Shown piece after piece: positions 24,791 through 32,684 of a stretch of 32,684 nucleotides of DNA (positions are counted from its first letter, which is position 1; every line of letters starts with the position of its first letter). Position numbers and translations under genes: made by a program. The notes below the pieces were generated by a model. The model did no database searches, had not been told where the DNA came from, and saw only the letters and a program-made list of their open reading frames with translations. The DNA comes from an uncultured Sphingorhabdus sp. Lineage in GTDB: Bacteria > Pseudomonadota > Alphaproteobacteria > Sphingomonadales > Sphingomonadaceae. The stretch spans positions 1 through 32,684 of the forward strand of contig CAJQNR010000170.1 in assembly GCA_905479715.1 (NCBI GenBank), given 5' to 3'.

Positions 24791-25687
24791 ATGAGCGATG
24801 ATGCCAACCTGATCGAACGTTTTCTTGAGATGCTGGTCGCAGAGACCGGCGCGTCTCAACATACTTTGTCAGCTTATCGGACCGACCTGGAGCAAGCTTC
24901 TGCAATAACCGGTCGAAAATTATCCGTTGCGGATCGGAAGATAATAAAGGATTTGTCTTCCCATTGGCGCAACCTGCAAAATAGCACTGTCGCCCGCAAA
25001 TCCTCAAGCCTGCGACGTTTTTTTGGCTTTCTGGTTGAAGAAGGCTTTCGAGAGAATGATCCTTCCGATGCACTGCCCCGACCGGGCCAAGTTCGTTCCT
25101 TGCCCAAGACCCTGTCGCATGTGGAAGTCGCGAAACTATTCCAGTTGATCGCCGAGGAACTGGATTGCGATCCGATTAAACCGGCTGTCGTGAGGCTTTC
25201 GGCGATCATGGAACTTCTTTACGGTTCGGGATTCCGCGCGAGCGAACTTGTGACTTTACAGAGATCGTCGATTTCTGGTGACAAGCCCTATTTGATTATC
25301 AAGGGAAAAGGAGAGCGGGAACGACTGGTGCCAATCTCCCAACAAGCCCGTGATGCTGTGCACCGATGGGCAGATTTTGTAGATCCAAAGGAGAAGTGGC
25401 TGTTCCCTTCACGAAAGGGCCATATCAGTCGGATCAGATTATATCAGATTATCAAGGACCATGCTGCCAGAGCAGGGATCAACCCGGCAAATATAAGCCC
25501 GCATGTCTTGCGTCACGCTTTTGCCACTCATTTGCTCGAGGGGGGAGCCGATTTGCGGGCGTTGCAGGCGATGTTGGGCCATAGTGACATCAGTACCACC
25601 CAAATCTACACGCATATAGACAGTGCGCGTCTGGTTGAACTGGTGAATAATCGTCATCCTTTGGCCGAACGAAATCTCGTGCGTTGA
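24791..25687 (+). CDS. xerD: Site-specific tyrosine recombinase XerD
   Basis: A 298-residue recombinase that resolves chromosome dimers at dif with XerC and FtsK. The N-terminal SAM-like core-binding domain spans about residues 5-90. The catalytic set is complete: Arg149 (SGFRASELV), Lys173 (KGKGERERLVP), His238 and Arg241 (HVLRHAFATHLL), His264 (LGHSDISTTQIY) and Tyr273. Length and the motif HAFATHLLEGGADLRALQ fit XerC/D proper, not a mobile-element integrase. The neighbourhood (aroK, accA) is typical for sphingomonad xerD. Confidence 0.95.
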   Translation: MSDDANLIERFLEMLVAETGASQHTLSAYRTDLEQASAITGRKLSVADRKIIKDLSSHWRNLQNSTVARKSSSLRRFFGFLVEEGFRENDPSDALPRPGQVRSLPKTLSHVEVAKLFQLIAEELDCDPIKPAVVRLSAIMELLYGSGFRASELVTLQRSSISGDKPYLIIKGKGERERLVPISQQARDAVHRWADFVDPKEKWLFPSRKGHISRIRLYQIIKDHAARAGINPANISPHVLRHAFATHLLEGGADLRALQAMLGHSDISTTQIYTHIDSARLVELVNNRHPLAERNLVR

Positions 25688-25718
25688 CGTTTCGCTTGTC
25701 CGGTCCTAACTCTTTTTC

Positions 25719-26666
25719 ATGACATCTTATCTTGATTTTGAAAAACCGATCGCAGCACTCGAATCCCGTATTCTGGAACTAAGAGATACGGCAGACGAAG
25801 GTTCGCTGGATATCGAAGCGGAAATCGAAAAGCTGCAGACAAAGTCTGCCAAAATGCTGGCGGATACCTACGCGAAACTGACTCCCTGGCAAAAAACGCA
25901 GGTCGCTCGCCATCCGGAACGGCCTCATTTTAAAGATTTTATCGCAGGCCTGTTCGATGAGTTTCTGCCGCTCGGTGGAGACCGGAATTTTGGTGACGAT
26001 CAAGCCATCATAGGCGGTTTTGCTCGCGTGGGAGACCGTCGGCTGGTTGTCATTGGTCACGAAAAGGGTGATGATACACAAAGCCGCTTGCGGCACAATT
26101 TCGGTATGGGAAAACCGGAAGGATATCGCAAGGCGATCCGCTTGATGGATTTGGCCGACCGGTTTTCACTACCGGTTTTGACCTTGGTGGATACATCAGG
26201 AGCATTTCCGGGGGTATCGGCGGAAGAACGGGGCCAGGCCGAAGCGATAGCTCGCTCGACTGAAAAATGCCTGTCGCTCGGTGTTCCGATGGTGGCCGTA
26301 ATCGTAGGTGAAGGTGGTTCGGGCGGTGCGGTGGCTTTGGCTGCTGCAGAACGCGTGTTGATGTTTGAACATGCTGTCTATTCGGTGATTTCACCGGAAG
26401 GTTGCGCTTCGATTCTGTGGCGTACAAGTGACAAAGCCGATGTGGCTGCCGACGCGATGCAAATCACTGCTCAAAATCTCAAAAAACTGGGTGTCATCGA
26501 CCGAATAGTATCTGAGCCGGTGGGCGGTGCGCACCGTGATCAGGATATGGCTATTGCTTACCTCGGCAAAGCGATTGATGAAGAGTTTGGTGAGCTGGAA
26601 AAGTTTGACCGCGAGGCGTTACGAAGATTGCGCCGCGAAAAATTCCTGCAGATTGGTACGCTATAA
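25719..26666 (+). CDS. accA: Acetyl-CoA carboxylase carboxyltransferase subunit alpha
   Basis: A 315-residue subunit that, with AccD, transfers the carboxyl group from biotin to acetyl-CoA to give malonyl-CoA. The N-terminal helical part begins [15 protein letters not shown]. The carboxyltransferase core has [16 protein letters not shown] (about 127-142), [22 protein letters not shown] (about 152-173) and [12 protein letters not shown] (about 199-210), all classical AccA. Length matches E. coli (319). The ribosome binding site is poor. xerD ends 31 bases upstream. Confidence 0.97.
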   Translation: MTSYLDFEKPIAALESRILELRDTADEGSLDIEAEIEKLQTKSAKMLADTYAKLTPWQKTQVARHPERPHFKDFIAGLFDEFLPLGGDRNFGDDQAIIGGFARVGDRRLVVIGHEKGDDTQSRLRHNFGMGKPEGYRKAIRLMDLADRFSLPVLTLVDTSGAFPGVSAEERGQAEAIARSTEKCLSLGVPMVAVIVGEGGSGGAVALAAAERVLMFEHAVYSVISPEGCASILWRTSDKADVAADAMQITAQNLKKLGVIDRIVSEPVGGAHRDQDMAIAYLGKAIDEEFGELEKFDREALRRLRREKFLQIGTL

Positions 26667-26687
26667 TCTAAAAAATCCAGATTCTAC

Positions 26688-26706
26688 GTCAACTGGATCA
26701 GTTGAC
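26688..26706. promoter_or_regulatory. Perfect 8-bp inverted repeat with 3-bp centre, terminator or operator
   Basis: GTCAACTG and CAGTTGAC flank GAT, 21 bases after accA. A short TTTT run lies at 26713-26716, so it may terminate accA. A third partial copy (CAACTGA, 26735-26741) stands nearer the next gene, which would suit a regulator-binding site instead. The two readings cannot be separated by eye. Confidence 0.4.
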
Positions 26707-26777
26707 ACGTCATTTTACACGCGGAACCCTTTACCAACTGACCCGTTCTTATACATTGCGGCCATGAGGAGCATGCT

Positions 26778-28289
26778 ATGAGAAAGTTTTCGACGCGACT
26801 GACGGCACAATTGATGAGTGCTGTAGGGGTTGTCATTCTGGCAGCCTGCACGGGCAGTGGAGCCGATGCTGGCGCAGTAGAATCGGCGGGAAGTCAGTCC
26901 GGCGAAGCGCGCTCTATATCCGCAGCGGAAAAGCAGAAGGGCGCGGAAGCCCATCCACAATTGCTGGAGGAATTCGGCGGTGCCTATACCGGTCCTCAAG
27001 TTGCATATGTCGTTCAGGTAGGGCAAAATATCGCGGTACAATCAGGCCTTGGAAACGCCCGTAGCGATTTTACCGTAACGCTGCTGAACAGTCCCGTGAA
27101 CAACGCCTTCGCGATTCCGGGAGGATATGTTTATCTTACCCGGCAATTAATGGCGCTGATGAATGATGAAGCGGAAATGGCTAGTGTATTGGGCCATGAA
27201 GTCGGCCATGTTGCTGCGAGACACAGCGAAAAGCGACAGAAGGCGGCAACGCGCAACAGCATTTTGGGTATTTTGGGCCAAATCGGGGCACAGGTTCTAC
27301 TGGGCGATTCGGCTATTGGGCGCATCGGGCAGGAAGTCTTTGGTACCGGTAGTCAATTGTTGACCCTTAAATATTCGCGCACGCAAGAGTATGAAGCCGA
27401 CGATCTGGGAATCCGTTATTTGGCTTCGGCGGGTTATGATCCCCAAGCGCTTTCAACGATGCTATATTCATTAGCCGCACAATCAGCAATTGACGTGCGA
27501 GCAGCGGGTCATGATGCACGTAGTGCGCCTGAATGGTCGAGCACACATCCTGACCCCGCTCGCAGGGTGTCGCGTGCCGCTGCAAATGCTAGCAAATTGA
27601 CTGGATCTGGAGGCCTTCGCAATCGCGATCAGTTTCTGCAAAAACTAGATGGAATCCTGTACGGCGATGATCCCAAACAAGGTGTGATCGAAGGAAATAA
27701 CTTCCTCCATCCCAGTTTAAAGCTGAAATTCACCGTGCCCCGCGGTTTTTCCATGCAAAATGGAGCGCGTGCGGTCTCGATTACCGGATCAAGTGGGCAG
27801 GGACAATTTACGACCGCTGCCTATAACGGGAATATGACTTCCTATATTGATGCGGCTTTCAAGAGCCTTGCGGGCGAAGGGAAATCAATTTCCTATGGCG
27901 CAATAGAGATGACAACGGTGAACGGGTTGCCTGCTTCCTATGCGGTCGGGCGGGTTGAAAGCGATAATGGCCAAGTAGATGTGACTGTTTTCGCCTATGA
28001 ATTTTCGAAAAACAGCGCATATCATTTTGCGACCATAACACCGGCGGGCGGCGCTGCGGTTTTCTCACCCATGTATCAAAGCATTGGCAGGCTTTCGTCC
28101 GCTGAGGTGGCCGCAATTAAGCCACGCAAAGTCGATGTCGTAACCGTAAAACGCGGAGATACAATTCCAAGCCTGTCTTCGCGAATGGCTTATGCAACCT
28201 ACCAGCAGGATCGTTTCCTGGTGCTCAACCGTTTGCGTGCAACAGACGGGCTGCGAGCGGGGCAGAAGGTAAAAATCATAACCTACTGA
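26778..28289 (+). CDS. M48 family metalloprotease lipoprotein with LysM-like C-terminus
   Basis: A 503-residue exported protease. Lipobox LAAC places the lipidated cysteine at residue 24. The zinc motif is HEVGH (His140, Glu141, His144), and Glu204 in SRTQEYEADDLGIRYL is the likely third ligand; both are typical of the BepA/LoiP-like M48 group. Middle residues (about 300-440) form a domain often seen in these proteins after the peptidase. The last 50 residues (VKRGDTIPSLSSRM...LRAGQKVKIITY) look like a LysM-like carbohydrate-binding fold. A role in outer-membrane protein quality control is inferred from family. The AGGAG site lies 6-7 bases before the ATG. Confidence 0.92.
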   Translation: MRKFSTRLTAQLMSAVGVVILAACTGSGADAGAVESAGSQSGEARSISAAEKQKGAEAHPQLLEEFGGAYTGPQVAYVVQVGQNIAVQSGLGNARSDFTVTLLNSPVNNAFAIPGGYVYLTRQLMALMNDEAEMASVLGHEVGHVAARHSEKRQKAATRNSILGILGQIGAQVLLGDSAIGRIGQEVFGTGSQLLTLKYSRTQEYEADDLGIRYLASAGYDPQALSTMLYSLAAQSAIDVRAAGHDARSAPEWSSTHPDPARRVSRAAANASKLTGSGGLRNRDQFLQKLDGILYGDDPKQGVIEGNNFLHPSLKLKFTVPRGFSMQNGARAVSITGSSGQGQFTTAAYNGNMTSYIDAAFKSLAGEGKSISYGAIEMTTVNGLPASYAVGRVESDNGQVDVTVFAYEFSKNSAYHFATITPAGGAAVFSPMYQSIGRLSSAEVAAIKPRKVDVVTVKRGDTIPSLSSRMAYATYQQDRFLVLNRLRATDGLRAGQKVKIITY

Positions 28290-28303
28290 TTTAACGCGGG
28301 CAC

Positions 28304-28343
28304 AAAAAAAGACGGCAGCCCTTGGGCTGCCGTCCTCTTTTTT
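28304..28343. terminator. Strong bidirectional Rho-independent terminator
   Basis: GACGGCAGCCC pairs with GGGCTGCCGTC (28311-28334), leaving a very tight loop. Seven A residues precede it and TTTTTT follows, so both strands show stem plus T-run. It serves the rightward protease gene and the leftward pilin gene. Confidence 0.92.
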
Positions 28344-28358
28344 CGAATAATCCGAAGA

Positions 28359-28523
28359 TTAACCAGCCATCGAGTTTTCGACTTCGGTGAAGGTGTTGCT
28401 AAGGGTGTTACCCAGCTGACCCATTGCAACAATAGCGGCAACAGCGATCAGAGCAGCAATCAGGCCATATTCAATAGCCGTTGCGCCTTCTTCATTCTTA
28501 AACATTTTACGTACGAGTTTCAT
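28359..28523 (-). CDS. Flp/Fap-type type IVb pilin (copy 1)
   Basis: A 54-residue prepilin. Leader MKLVRKMFKNEEG is cut by the TadV/CpaA-type peptidase after Gly13. The mature part begins ATAIEYGLIAALIAVAAIV, with Glu at +5 and Tyr at +6 as in Flp pilins. The start is the ATG at 28523, which has AGGAG 7 bases upstream; an upstream in-frame start would add ten residues and lacks a site. The gene lies just before a bidirectional terminator. No tad/cpa assembly gene is in the window. Confidence 0.93.
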   Translation of the reverse strand: MKLVRKMFKNEEGATAIEYGLIAALIAVAAIVAMGQLGNTLSNTFTEVENSMAG

Positions 28524-28635
28524 GTCTGGTCTCCTAGATTTGACAAACTTCACTTACCCAATTGAACATAATTTATGTCCAATATTCAAAACTCTAGAGC
28601 AGAAAGCTTACCAAATGATTAAGTGCAAACGCTTA

Positions 28636-28809
28636 TTATGAAACGTCGGTGACCTCATTGGCAACGCCGTTCCACATGTTGAAAGTTTCATTGGCAACAC
28701 CGGTAATCGCTACCATTGCGGTCAGCGCGATGAGTGCCAAGATCAAACCATATTCAACAGCGGTCGCACCCTTGTCAGAAAGATATAATTTTTTCAAAAG
28801 ATCAATCAT
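28636..28809 (-). CDS. Flp/Fap-type type IVb pilin (copy 2, divergent)
   Basis: A 57-residue prepilin (58 codons with the stop). It begins MIDLLKKLYLSDKG, then ATAVEYGLILALIALTAM with Glu +5 and Tyr +6. The C-terminus (GVANETFNMWNGVANEVTDVS) contains two similar GVANE segments. GAGAGA lies a few bases before the ATG. It is a paralogue of copy 1, located 112 bp upstream of it on the same strand. The hydrophobic segment differs clearly from copy 1, so this is an old duplication or a pilin with a separate role, such as a minor pilin. Confidence 0.9.
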   Translation of the reverse strand: MIDLLKKLYLSDKGATAVEYGLILALIALTAMVAITGVANETFNMWNGVANEVTDVS

Positions 28810-28901
28810 GTCTCTCTCAACGCGGATAAAGTTCTGCTAAGTCGTGAACGGTACCGGTTTCACAGAAATGGATTAATAAAATCCTTACATCACATAAAAA
28901 A

Positions 28902-29312
28902 ATGGAAAAAAATCCGACATACCTATTTGTCACTGCTGCTGCACTGATTGATCAGAATGGCAGAGTTCTGGTGCAAAAGAGGCCTGACGGGAAGCCAATG
29001 GCAGGTCTGTGGGAGTTCCCGGGCGGCAAGGTGGAGGTGGGTGAAACCCCCGAAGTCGCGCTGATTCGCGAATTGTACGAAGAGCTGAATATCAGCGTCG
29101 AAGAACCGGATATTATGCCCGTAGCATTTGCCAGCGAGGCTCTGGAGGAACAGCATCTCGTTCTGCTTCTATATATTTGCCGCAAATGGACAGGAGATGT
29201 TCAGAGTCCGGATTCGTTAGATCTGCGATGGTTGCCGGTGGATGCGATCCGCGACCTTCCGATGCCGCCGGCCGATGGCCCATTGGTCCAATTGCTTTCC
29301 AATGTTCTGTGA
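28902..29312 (+). CDS. mutT: Nudix hydrolase, MutT-like (8-oxo-dGTP diphosphatase type)
   Basis: A 136-residue enzyme likely to remove oxidised nucleotides such as 8-oxo-dGTP. The Nudix box spans residues 42-64: GKVEVGETPEVALIRELYEELNI has Gly42, Glu48, Arg56, Glu57, Glu60 and Glu61, with Asn63 in place of the last conserved Gly. The flanks VLVQKRPDGKPMAGLWEFPGG and LDLRWLPVDAIRDLPMPPAD fit MutT proper. The start has an A-rich leader but no clear ribosome binding site. It diverges from the pilin pair and converges with a methyltransferase gene. Confidence 0.9.
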   Translation: MEKNPTYLFVTAAALIDQNGRVLVQKRPDGKPMAGLWEFPGGKVEVGETPEVALIRELYEELNISVEEPDIMPVAFASEALEEQHLVLLLYICRKWTGDVQSPDSLDLRWLPVDAIRDLPMPPADGPLVQLLSNVL

Positions 29313-29332
29313 GGGCGGGCTTAGATATTCAA

Positions 29333-30199
29333 TCAGTTCTCACCACTTCGGGACAGTGTGGTTTTGAGAGATACCTGTCCGCTGCCGCGCCGGGCCGGTC
29401 TTGGCTGGTCCGGGTGAGGCGCCCACGCGCATAGATATAATATGGTCACGATTTCGGAGAATTTTCCAGCCGTATTTGCCCGGGCATCGAATCCCAAAAC
29501 CATGCGATTGTAGATATCCCTTCCAATGGCAGGGCGAATGCCGGACATGATATTGCTGCCTCCGACATCTCTGATATCGGAAATCAAACGGTCGAGGCTT
29601 GAATAATTCAAATTCAGCGTATCGCTGTCCGCCACCGGCAGGGCCAACCCCGCGCGCGCCATCAGATCGCCGGCTGTACGCACATCAATCTGGGGATGAA
29701 TATGGGAGGAAACCCGGTCGCCTTCAGCCTCCATGATGACAGATTTGAGTGAGGGGAAGCTTTCGGCGCCGATCAACGCAGCCAGAAACAATCCATCTGG
29801 AACCAAAATCCGCCGGCACAGTACCAGTGCGCCGGGCAGATCATTGACGGTGTCGAGGGCGCCGATATTAATAATCAAGTCGAAGCTGTGATCGGCAAAT
29901 GGCAACCGGTCTTCATCGCATAATATGCCGCCCATTGTCTTCGTGACTTGGACGCTGGAGTCGGCGAACACTACTTTCATGCCGCGTGTTTCTAGTTCTC
30001 TACCAAGCCCATCTGCTGGTAATCCGATTATCAGGGCTCGCTGAAATGTACGCTTGACCAAATCAAGGCGCCCGAGAATTTCATCGGCCATGATTTGTGA
30101 GAGAAAATCTTTGCCATTTGCCCGTGCATAGGCGCGGTCCCGGACCAGGCGTCTTCGTTTGCGATCAAAAACTTCGGGGACATTGACTGTATCGGTCAT
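29333..30199 (-). CDS. SAM-dependent methyltransferase, BioC/NDUFAF5-like
   Basis: A 288-residue class I methyltransferase. The N-terminal VFDRKRRRLVRDRAYARAN (about 10-28) and the Rossmann-type core with ALIIGLPADGLGREL, LPFADHSFDLIINIGALDTVNDLPGAL and CRRILVPDGLFLAALIG (about 131-147) follow the alphaproteobacterial NDUFAF5-like family. The glycine motif I is weak. In eukaryotes NDUFAF5 hydroxylates a complex I subunit; the bacterial role is unsettled. The gene diverges from comF with a 40-bp spacer, an arrangement I know from other alphaproteobacteria. Confidence 0.85.
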   Translation of the reverse strand: MTDTVNVPEVFDRKRRRLVRDRAYARANGKDFLSQIMADEILGRLDLVKRTFQRALIIGLPADGLGRELETRGMKVVFADSSVQVTKTMGGILCDEDRLPFADHSFDLIINIGALDTVNDLPGALVLCRRILVPDGLFLAALIGAESFPSLKSVIMEAEGDRVSSHIHPQIDVRTAGDLMARAGLALPVADSDTLNLNYSSLDRLISDIRDVGGSNIMSGIRPAIGRDIYNRMVLGFDARANTAGKFSEIVTILYLCAWAPHPDQPRPARRGSGQVSLKTTLSRSGEN

Positions 30200-30239
30200 A
30201 AGGTCTTGCCGCTTTAGGAGCGCTGAGCAAAAAGATCAA

Positions 30240-30977
30240 ATGCCGTTGCCAGCTGTATTCAATTCGTTGATCGATTTTGCGTTGCCACCAAGATGTCCGG
30301 TGTGCGGCGTCACCGTGGAGGCCGATAACCGGTTCTGCCTGTCTTGCTGGCGACAGTTGGATTTTCTTGCAAAGCCCTGGTGCGCTGCCTGCGGATTGCC
30401 TCTCGCCTTCGACTGCCCTGAGGGAAGCCTGTGTGGAAAATGTCTGACAAAACCGCCCATGCATGACGGGGTTAGGGCGGTGGTACGTTATAATGACAAG
30501 AGCTCGCTGATTGCCATGCGTTTGAAATATGGCACCCGGTTGGGGCTTGCAAGATTGATCTCCGAACATTTGCAAAAATTCGCTGCAGAAAGTTCTGCTA
30601 ACGGGATCATCATACCGGTGCCGCTCCATCGATCACGATTGTGGCGTCGCGGATTCAACCAGTCCGTTCTTATTGGCAGGGAGCTAGCTCGAAGCACTGG
30701 TATCGGAATGAACTATAATGTAATTTTCCGCCGTCAGGCTACTCCTCCGCTGCGCGGCATGAGCGGCACACAGCGCCGAAGAGCGGTGGATGCTGCGTTC
30801 GCACTCCGCAGCAACGAGCGATCAGCTATAGCTGGAAAGTCGGTCCTGCTGATCGATGATGTGTACACGAGTGGATCAACGAGCAATGCCTGTGCTCGAC
30901 TGCTCAAAAAAGCGGGCGCCGAACAAGTGCTCGTTTTCTGCTGGGCGCGGGTTATAAGCGACTTCGAGAATGGCTAG
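30240..30977 (+). CDS. ComF family protein (double zinc ribbon and phosphoribosyltransferase fold)
   Basis: A 245-residue protein linked to natural transformation in competent bacteria and otherwise of unclear role. N-terminal cysteine pairs RCPVC (19, 22), CLSC (33, 36), CAAC (48, 51) and CGKC (65, 68) form the zinc-binding part. The phosphoribosyltransferase-like domain follows, with the PRPP motif VLLIDDVYTSGST (about 206-218) and PVPLHRSRLWRRGFNQ (about 126-141) conserved in ComF. An extended in-frame start at 30159 would overlap the divergent gene and is unlikely. Confidence 0.93.
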   Translation: MPLPAVFNSLIDFALPPRCPVCGVTVEADNRFCLSCWRQLDFLAKPWCAACGLPLAFDCPEGSLCGKCLTKPPMHDGVRAVVRYNDKSSLIAMRLKYGTRLGLARLISEHLQKFAAESSANGIIIPVPLHRSRLWRRGFNQSVLIGRELARSTGIGMNYNVIFRRQATPPLRGMSGTQRRRAVDAAFALRSNERSAIAGKSVLLIDDVYTSGSTSNACARLLKKAGAEQVLVFCWARVISDFENG

Positions 30978-31055
30978 TTCCTCGAACAGCTAGCGATCGC
31001 TTGAATTTATATTGCTAACAGCCCATTTGCAGACCGATGGTAGAAAGATCGAAAT

Positions 31056-31313
31056 ATGTCGAAAGTTGAAATATACACAAAGTTTACCTGCGGTTTCTGC
31101 TTCCGGGCAAAGGCATTGCTTGAAAAAAAGAATGTAAGCTTTGAAGAGACTGACATCAGTATGGACGGCAAGAAACGTGAGGAAATGATTCAGCGTTCTG
31201 GTGGCCGGACCACAGTTCCGCAGATATTTATCGATGACCGGCATATTGGCGGTTCCGATGATTTATCCGCATTGGACCGTTCCGGCGAGCTTGATGTGCT
31301 TTTGAAAAGTTGA
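31056..31313 (+). CDS. grxC: Glutaredoxin 3 (GrxC-type)
   Basis: An 85-residue thiol oxidoreductase that uses glutathione to reduce disulfides. The fold shows VEIYTKFTCGFCFRAKALLEKK, with active-site Cys12 and Cys15 in CGFC; E. coli Grx has CPYC. The cis-proline loop TTVPQIFI and the glutathione-binding GGSDDL motif are intact. The next gene starts 6 bases after the stop, so it belongs to an operon with the nitrilase-like gene and DUF1178. Confidence 0.95.
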   Translation: MSKVEIYTKFTCGFCFRAKALLEKKNVSFEETDISMDGKKREEMIQRSGGRTTVPQIFIDDRHIGGSDDLSALDRSGELDVLLKS

Positions 31314-31319
31314 TCCGTT

Positions 31320-32153
31320 GTGAAAATCGCGCTCGCCCAGATGAACAGCGGCATTGACCCGCAGGAAAATGCCCGACAACTCTCTTCGCTCGTAGCGGAA
31401 GCAGCAGCGGGCGCTGCTGCGATGATTTTTACGCCTGAGATGACCGGATTACTGGACCGGGATCGTTCGCGAGCGGCCAGAAACATCAGCACCGAAGCGG
31501 ACGATACGGTCCTAGCTACCGCGCAGTCGGAAGCCAGGAAAGCCCATATATGGGTGCACCTCGGCTCTCTTGCAGTGAAGGTCTCCGACAATTTGGACGA
31601 GAAATGGCTCAATCGTTCGTATCTTATCAGTCCTGATGGAGAAATTGCCGCGCGCTATGACAAGATCCATCTTTTCGATGTTGATCTTGGTCCCGACGAT
31701 TCGGTGCGGGAATCCTCTGCATATGCAGGTGGTCATAATGCGGTAGTCGCTCCGGTTTCCGGTGCAAGGCTGGGATTGTCCATTTGCTATGATCTGCGTT
31801 TTCCTGGCTTATATGAAGCGCTGACCAATGCCGGGGCCGACATATTGTCCGTTCCCGCTGCGTTTACGGTTCCGACTGGAATTGCCCATTGGGAAATATT
31901 GCTGCGCGCTCGGGCGATTGAGGCGGGTGCTTATGTTGTTGCGGCGGCGCAATGTGGTGGGCATGAGGATGGGCGCGCCACCTATGGCCATTCAATGGTG
32001 GTCGACCCGTGGGGCGAGATATTACTTGATATGGGTGAGGGCAATGGGCTGGGTTTTTGCGAACTGGATATGGGGAAGGTTCAGGAAGCGCGCTCGCGGA
32101 TTCCTGCAATTGCCAACCGTAAAAAGTTTAAAATGCCGGTGAAAATGACATGA
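31320..32153 (+). CDS. Carbon-nitrogen hydrolase (nitrilase superfamily, Nit1/Nit2-like amidase)
   Basis: A 277-residue amidase. The catalytic triad is Glu40 (TPEMTGLL), Lys115 (YDKIHLFDVDL) and Cys156 (SICYDLRFPGLY). The sequence matches the Nit1 group that hydrolyses deaminated glutathione, a metabolite-repair reaction. This fits its place right after grxC. The start is GTG at 31320 with no strong ribosome binding site, so coupling to grxC is likely. The stop overlaps the next start (ATGA). Confidence 0.93.
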   Translation: MKIALAQMNSGIDPQENARQLSSLVAEAAAGAAAMIFTPEMTGLLDRDRSRAARNISTEADDTVLATAQSEARKAHIWVHLGSLAVKVSDNLDEKWLNRSYLISPDGEIAARYDKIHLFDVDLGPDDSVRESSAYAGGHNAVVAPVSGARLGLSICYDLRFPGLYEALTNAGADILSVPAAFTVPTGIAHWEILLRARAIEAGAYVVAAAQCGGHEDGRATYGHSMVVDPWGEILLDMGEGNGLGFCELDMGKVQEARSRIPAIANRKKFKMPVKMT

Positions 32154-32644
32154 TAATTTTCGACTTGATATGTGGGGAGGGACAGCATCGGTTTGAGGGC
32201 TGGTTTGGGTCATCGCAAGAATATGCAGAACAGCGGGATCGCGGATTATTGGACTGTCCGGTTTGTGGCTGCAAAAATATCACAAAGGCCGCCATGGCAC
32301 CCAATGTTGGCAGGAAAGGTAATCAGGAACTCGCTGTCGCTAAACCAACCGATGTCAGGTCCGAAATTCAGGCGGCAAAGCCGGTGGCCAACGAGGTCGC
32401 CTTGCCAGCAGAATATAACGAAATAATTGGTAAGCTGGTCAAGGCACAGGAAAAGATGCTCGCCAATTCCGAATGGGTCGGCGACAAATTTGCCGATCGA
32501 GCCCGCGACATCCATTATGGCGATGCGGATGAAAAAACCATTCACGGAACGGCCTCACAAGAAGAAGTTGCGGATTTGGCAGAAGAGGGCATTGCAGCCT
32601 TGGCTCTGCCCATTCCGGTTTTACCACCCAAGTCCAAAAATTGA
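32150..32644 (+). CDS. DUF1178 family protein
   Basis: A 164-residue cytosolic protein. The N-terminus IIFDLICGEGQHRFEGWFGSS and a CPVCG knuckle (Cys36, Cys39; also Cys41) are typical of DUF1178, which is thought to bind zinc. The middle is charged and low in hydrophobic residues; the C-terminal part has GDKFADRARDIHYGD (about 110-124), also family-typical. The gene overlaps the nitrilase gene by 4 bases, a linkage common in alphaproteobacteria. Function unknown. Confidence 0.92.
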   Translation: MIIFDLICGEGQHRFEGWFGSSQEYAEQRDRGLLDCPVCGCKNITKAAMAPNVGRKGNQELAVAKPTDVRSEIQAAKPVANEVALPAEYNEIIGKLVKAQEKMLANSEWVGDKFADRARDIHYGDADEKTIHGTASQEEVADLAEEGIAALALPIPVLPPKSKN

Positions 32645-32684
32645 TTCTGGCATGCGCCCACCAATATGGCTAAACCCCAAATCA

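Noticed and set aside
30992-31001. Palindrome AGCGATCGCT between comF and grxC
   Set aside because: It has no loop and is too short to call a site; such 10-mers occur by chance in GC-rich DNA.
32666-32684. ATG near the right edge that could start another gene (MAKPQI...)
   Set aside because: Only six codons are visible and there is no ribosome binding site.

Overview
The window looks like a chromosomal segment of a sphingomonad (Alphaproteobacteria, Sphingomonadales, of the Sphingopyxis / Parasphingorhabdus kind). This rests on gene content and protein style: a 'vgr-related' mini-metallopeptidase, dnaK-dnaJ, radA-cvpA with an IscU-like gene, aroK-aroB next to xerD and accA, a ComF / GrxC / nitrilase / DUF1178 cluster, Flp pilins, and an alphaproteobacterial-type heat-shock promoter. 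No rRNA, tRNA, CRISPR array or intact insertion sequence was seen. All assignments come from reading the sequence; no database search was run.

Region 1 (1-6530). A leftward group holds an indoleamine 2,3-dioxygenase-type tryptophan dioxygenase, a GntP-family permease and the start of a GNAT acetyltransferase. It is followed by a glycine-zipper lipoprotein, a MATE efflux pump, an OmpW-like porin, and a leftward pair made of a PCuAC copper chaperone lipoprotein and a small HExxH protein.

Region 2 (6531-9930). dnaK lies behind a near-consensus RpoH promoter. It is separated from dnaJ by a compact cloverleaf-like palindromic repeat (REP/BIME type).

Region 3 (about 9931-13290) is the accessory part. 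It has an AT-rich divergent pair (a small winged-helix-like protein and a LuxR-type solo regulator) with a 22-bp palindrome between them, about 1 kb of apparently decayed DNA, and an isolated DUF6445-type putative oxygenase.

Region 4 (13289-20978). A metallo-beta-lactamase-fold lipoprotein is convergent with a large patatin-like protein; their stop codons abut. Then comes a tight rightward operon of radA, cvpA, a degenerate IscU-like gene and a Kef-type antiporter.

Region 5 (20999-28345). aroK-aroB run leftward. Divergent from them are a 44-aa membrane peptide gene, a 616-aa secreted protein of unknown function, xerD, accA and an M48 lipoprotein protease, ending at a strong bidirectional terminator.

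Region 6 (28346-32684). Two tandem orphan Flp pilin genes, a MutT-type Nudix hydrolase, a BioC/NDUFAF5-like methyltransferase, ComF, GrxC, a nitrilase-family amidase and DUF1178.

Most of the window is core housekeeping DNA. The least explained parts are the small-peptide plus secreted-protein pair at 22765-24751, the LuxR solo island at 10152-12547, the orphan Flp pair, and the repeat between dnaK and dnaJ.
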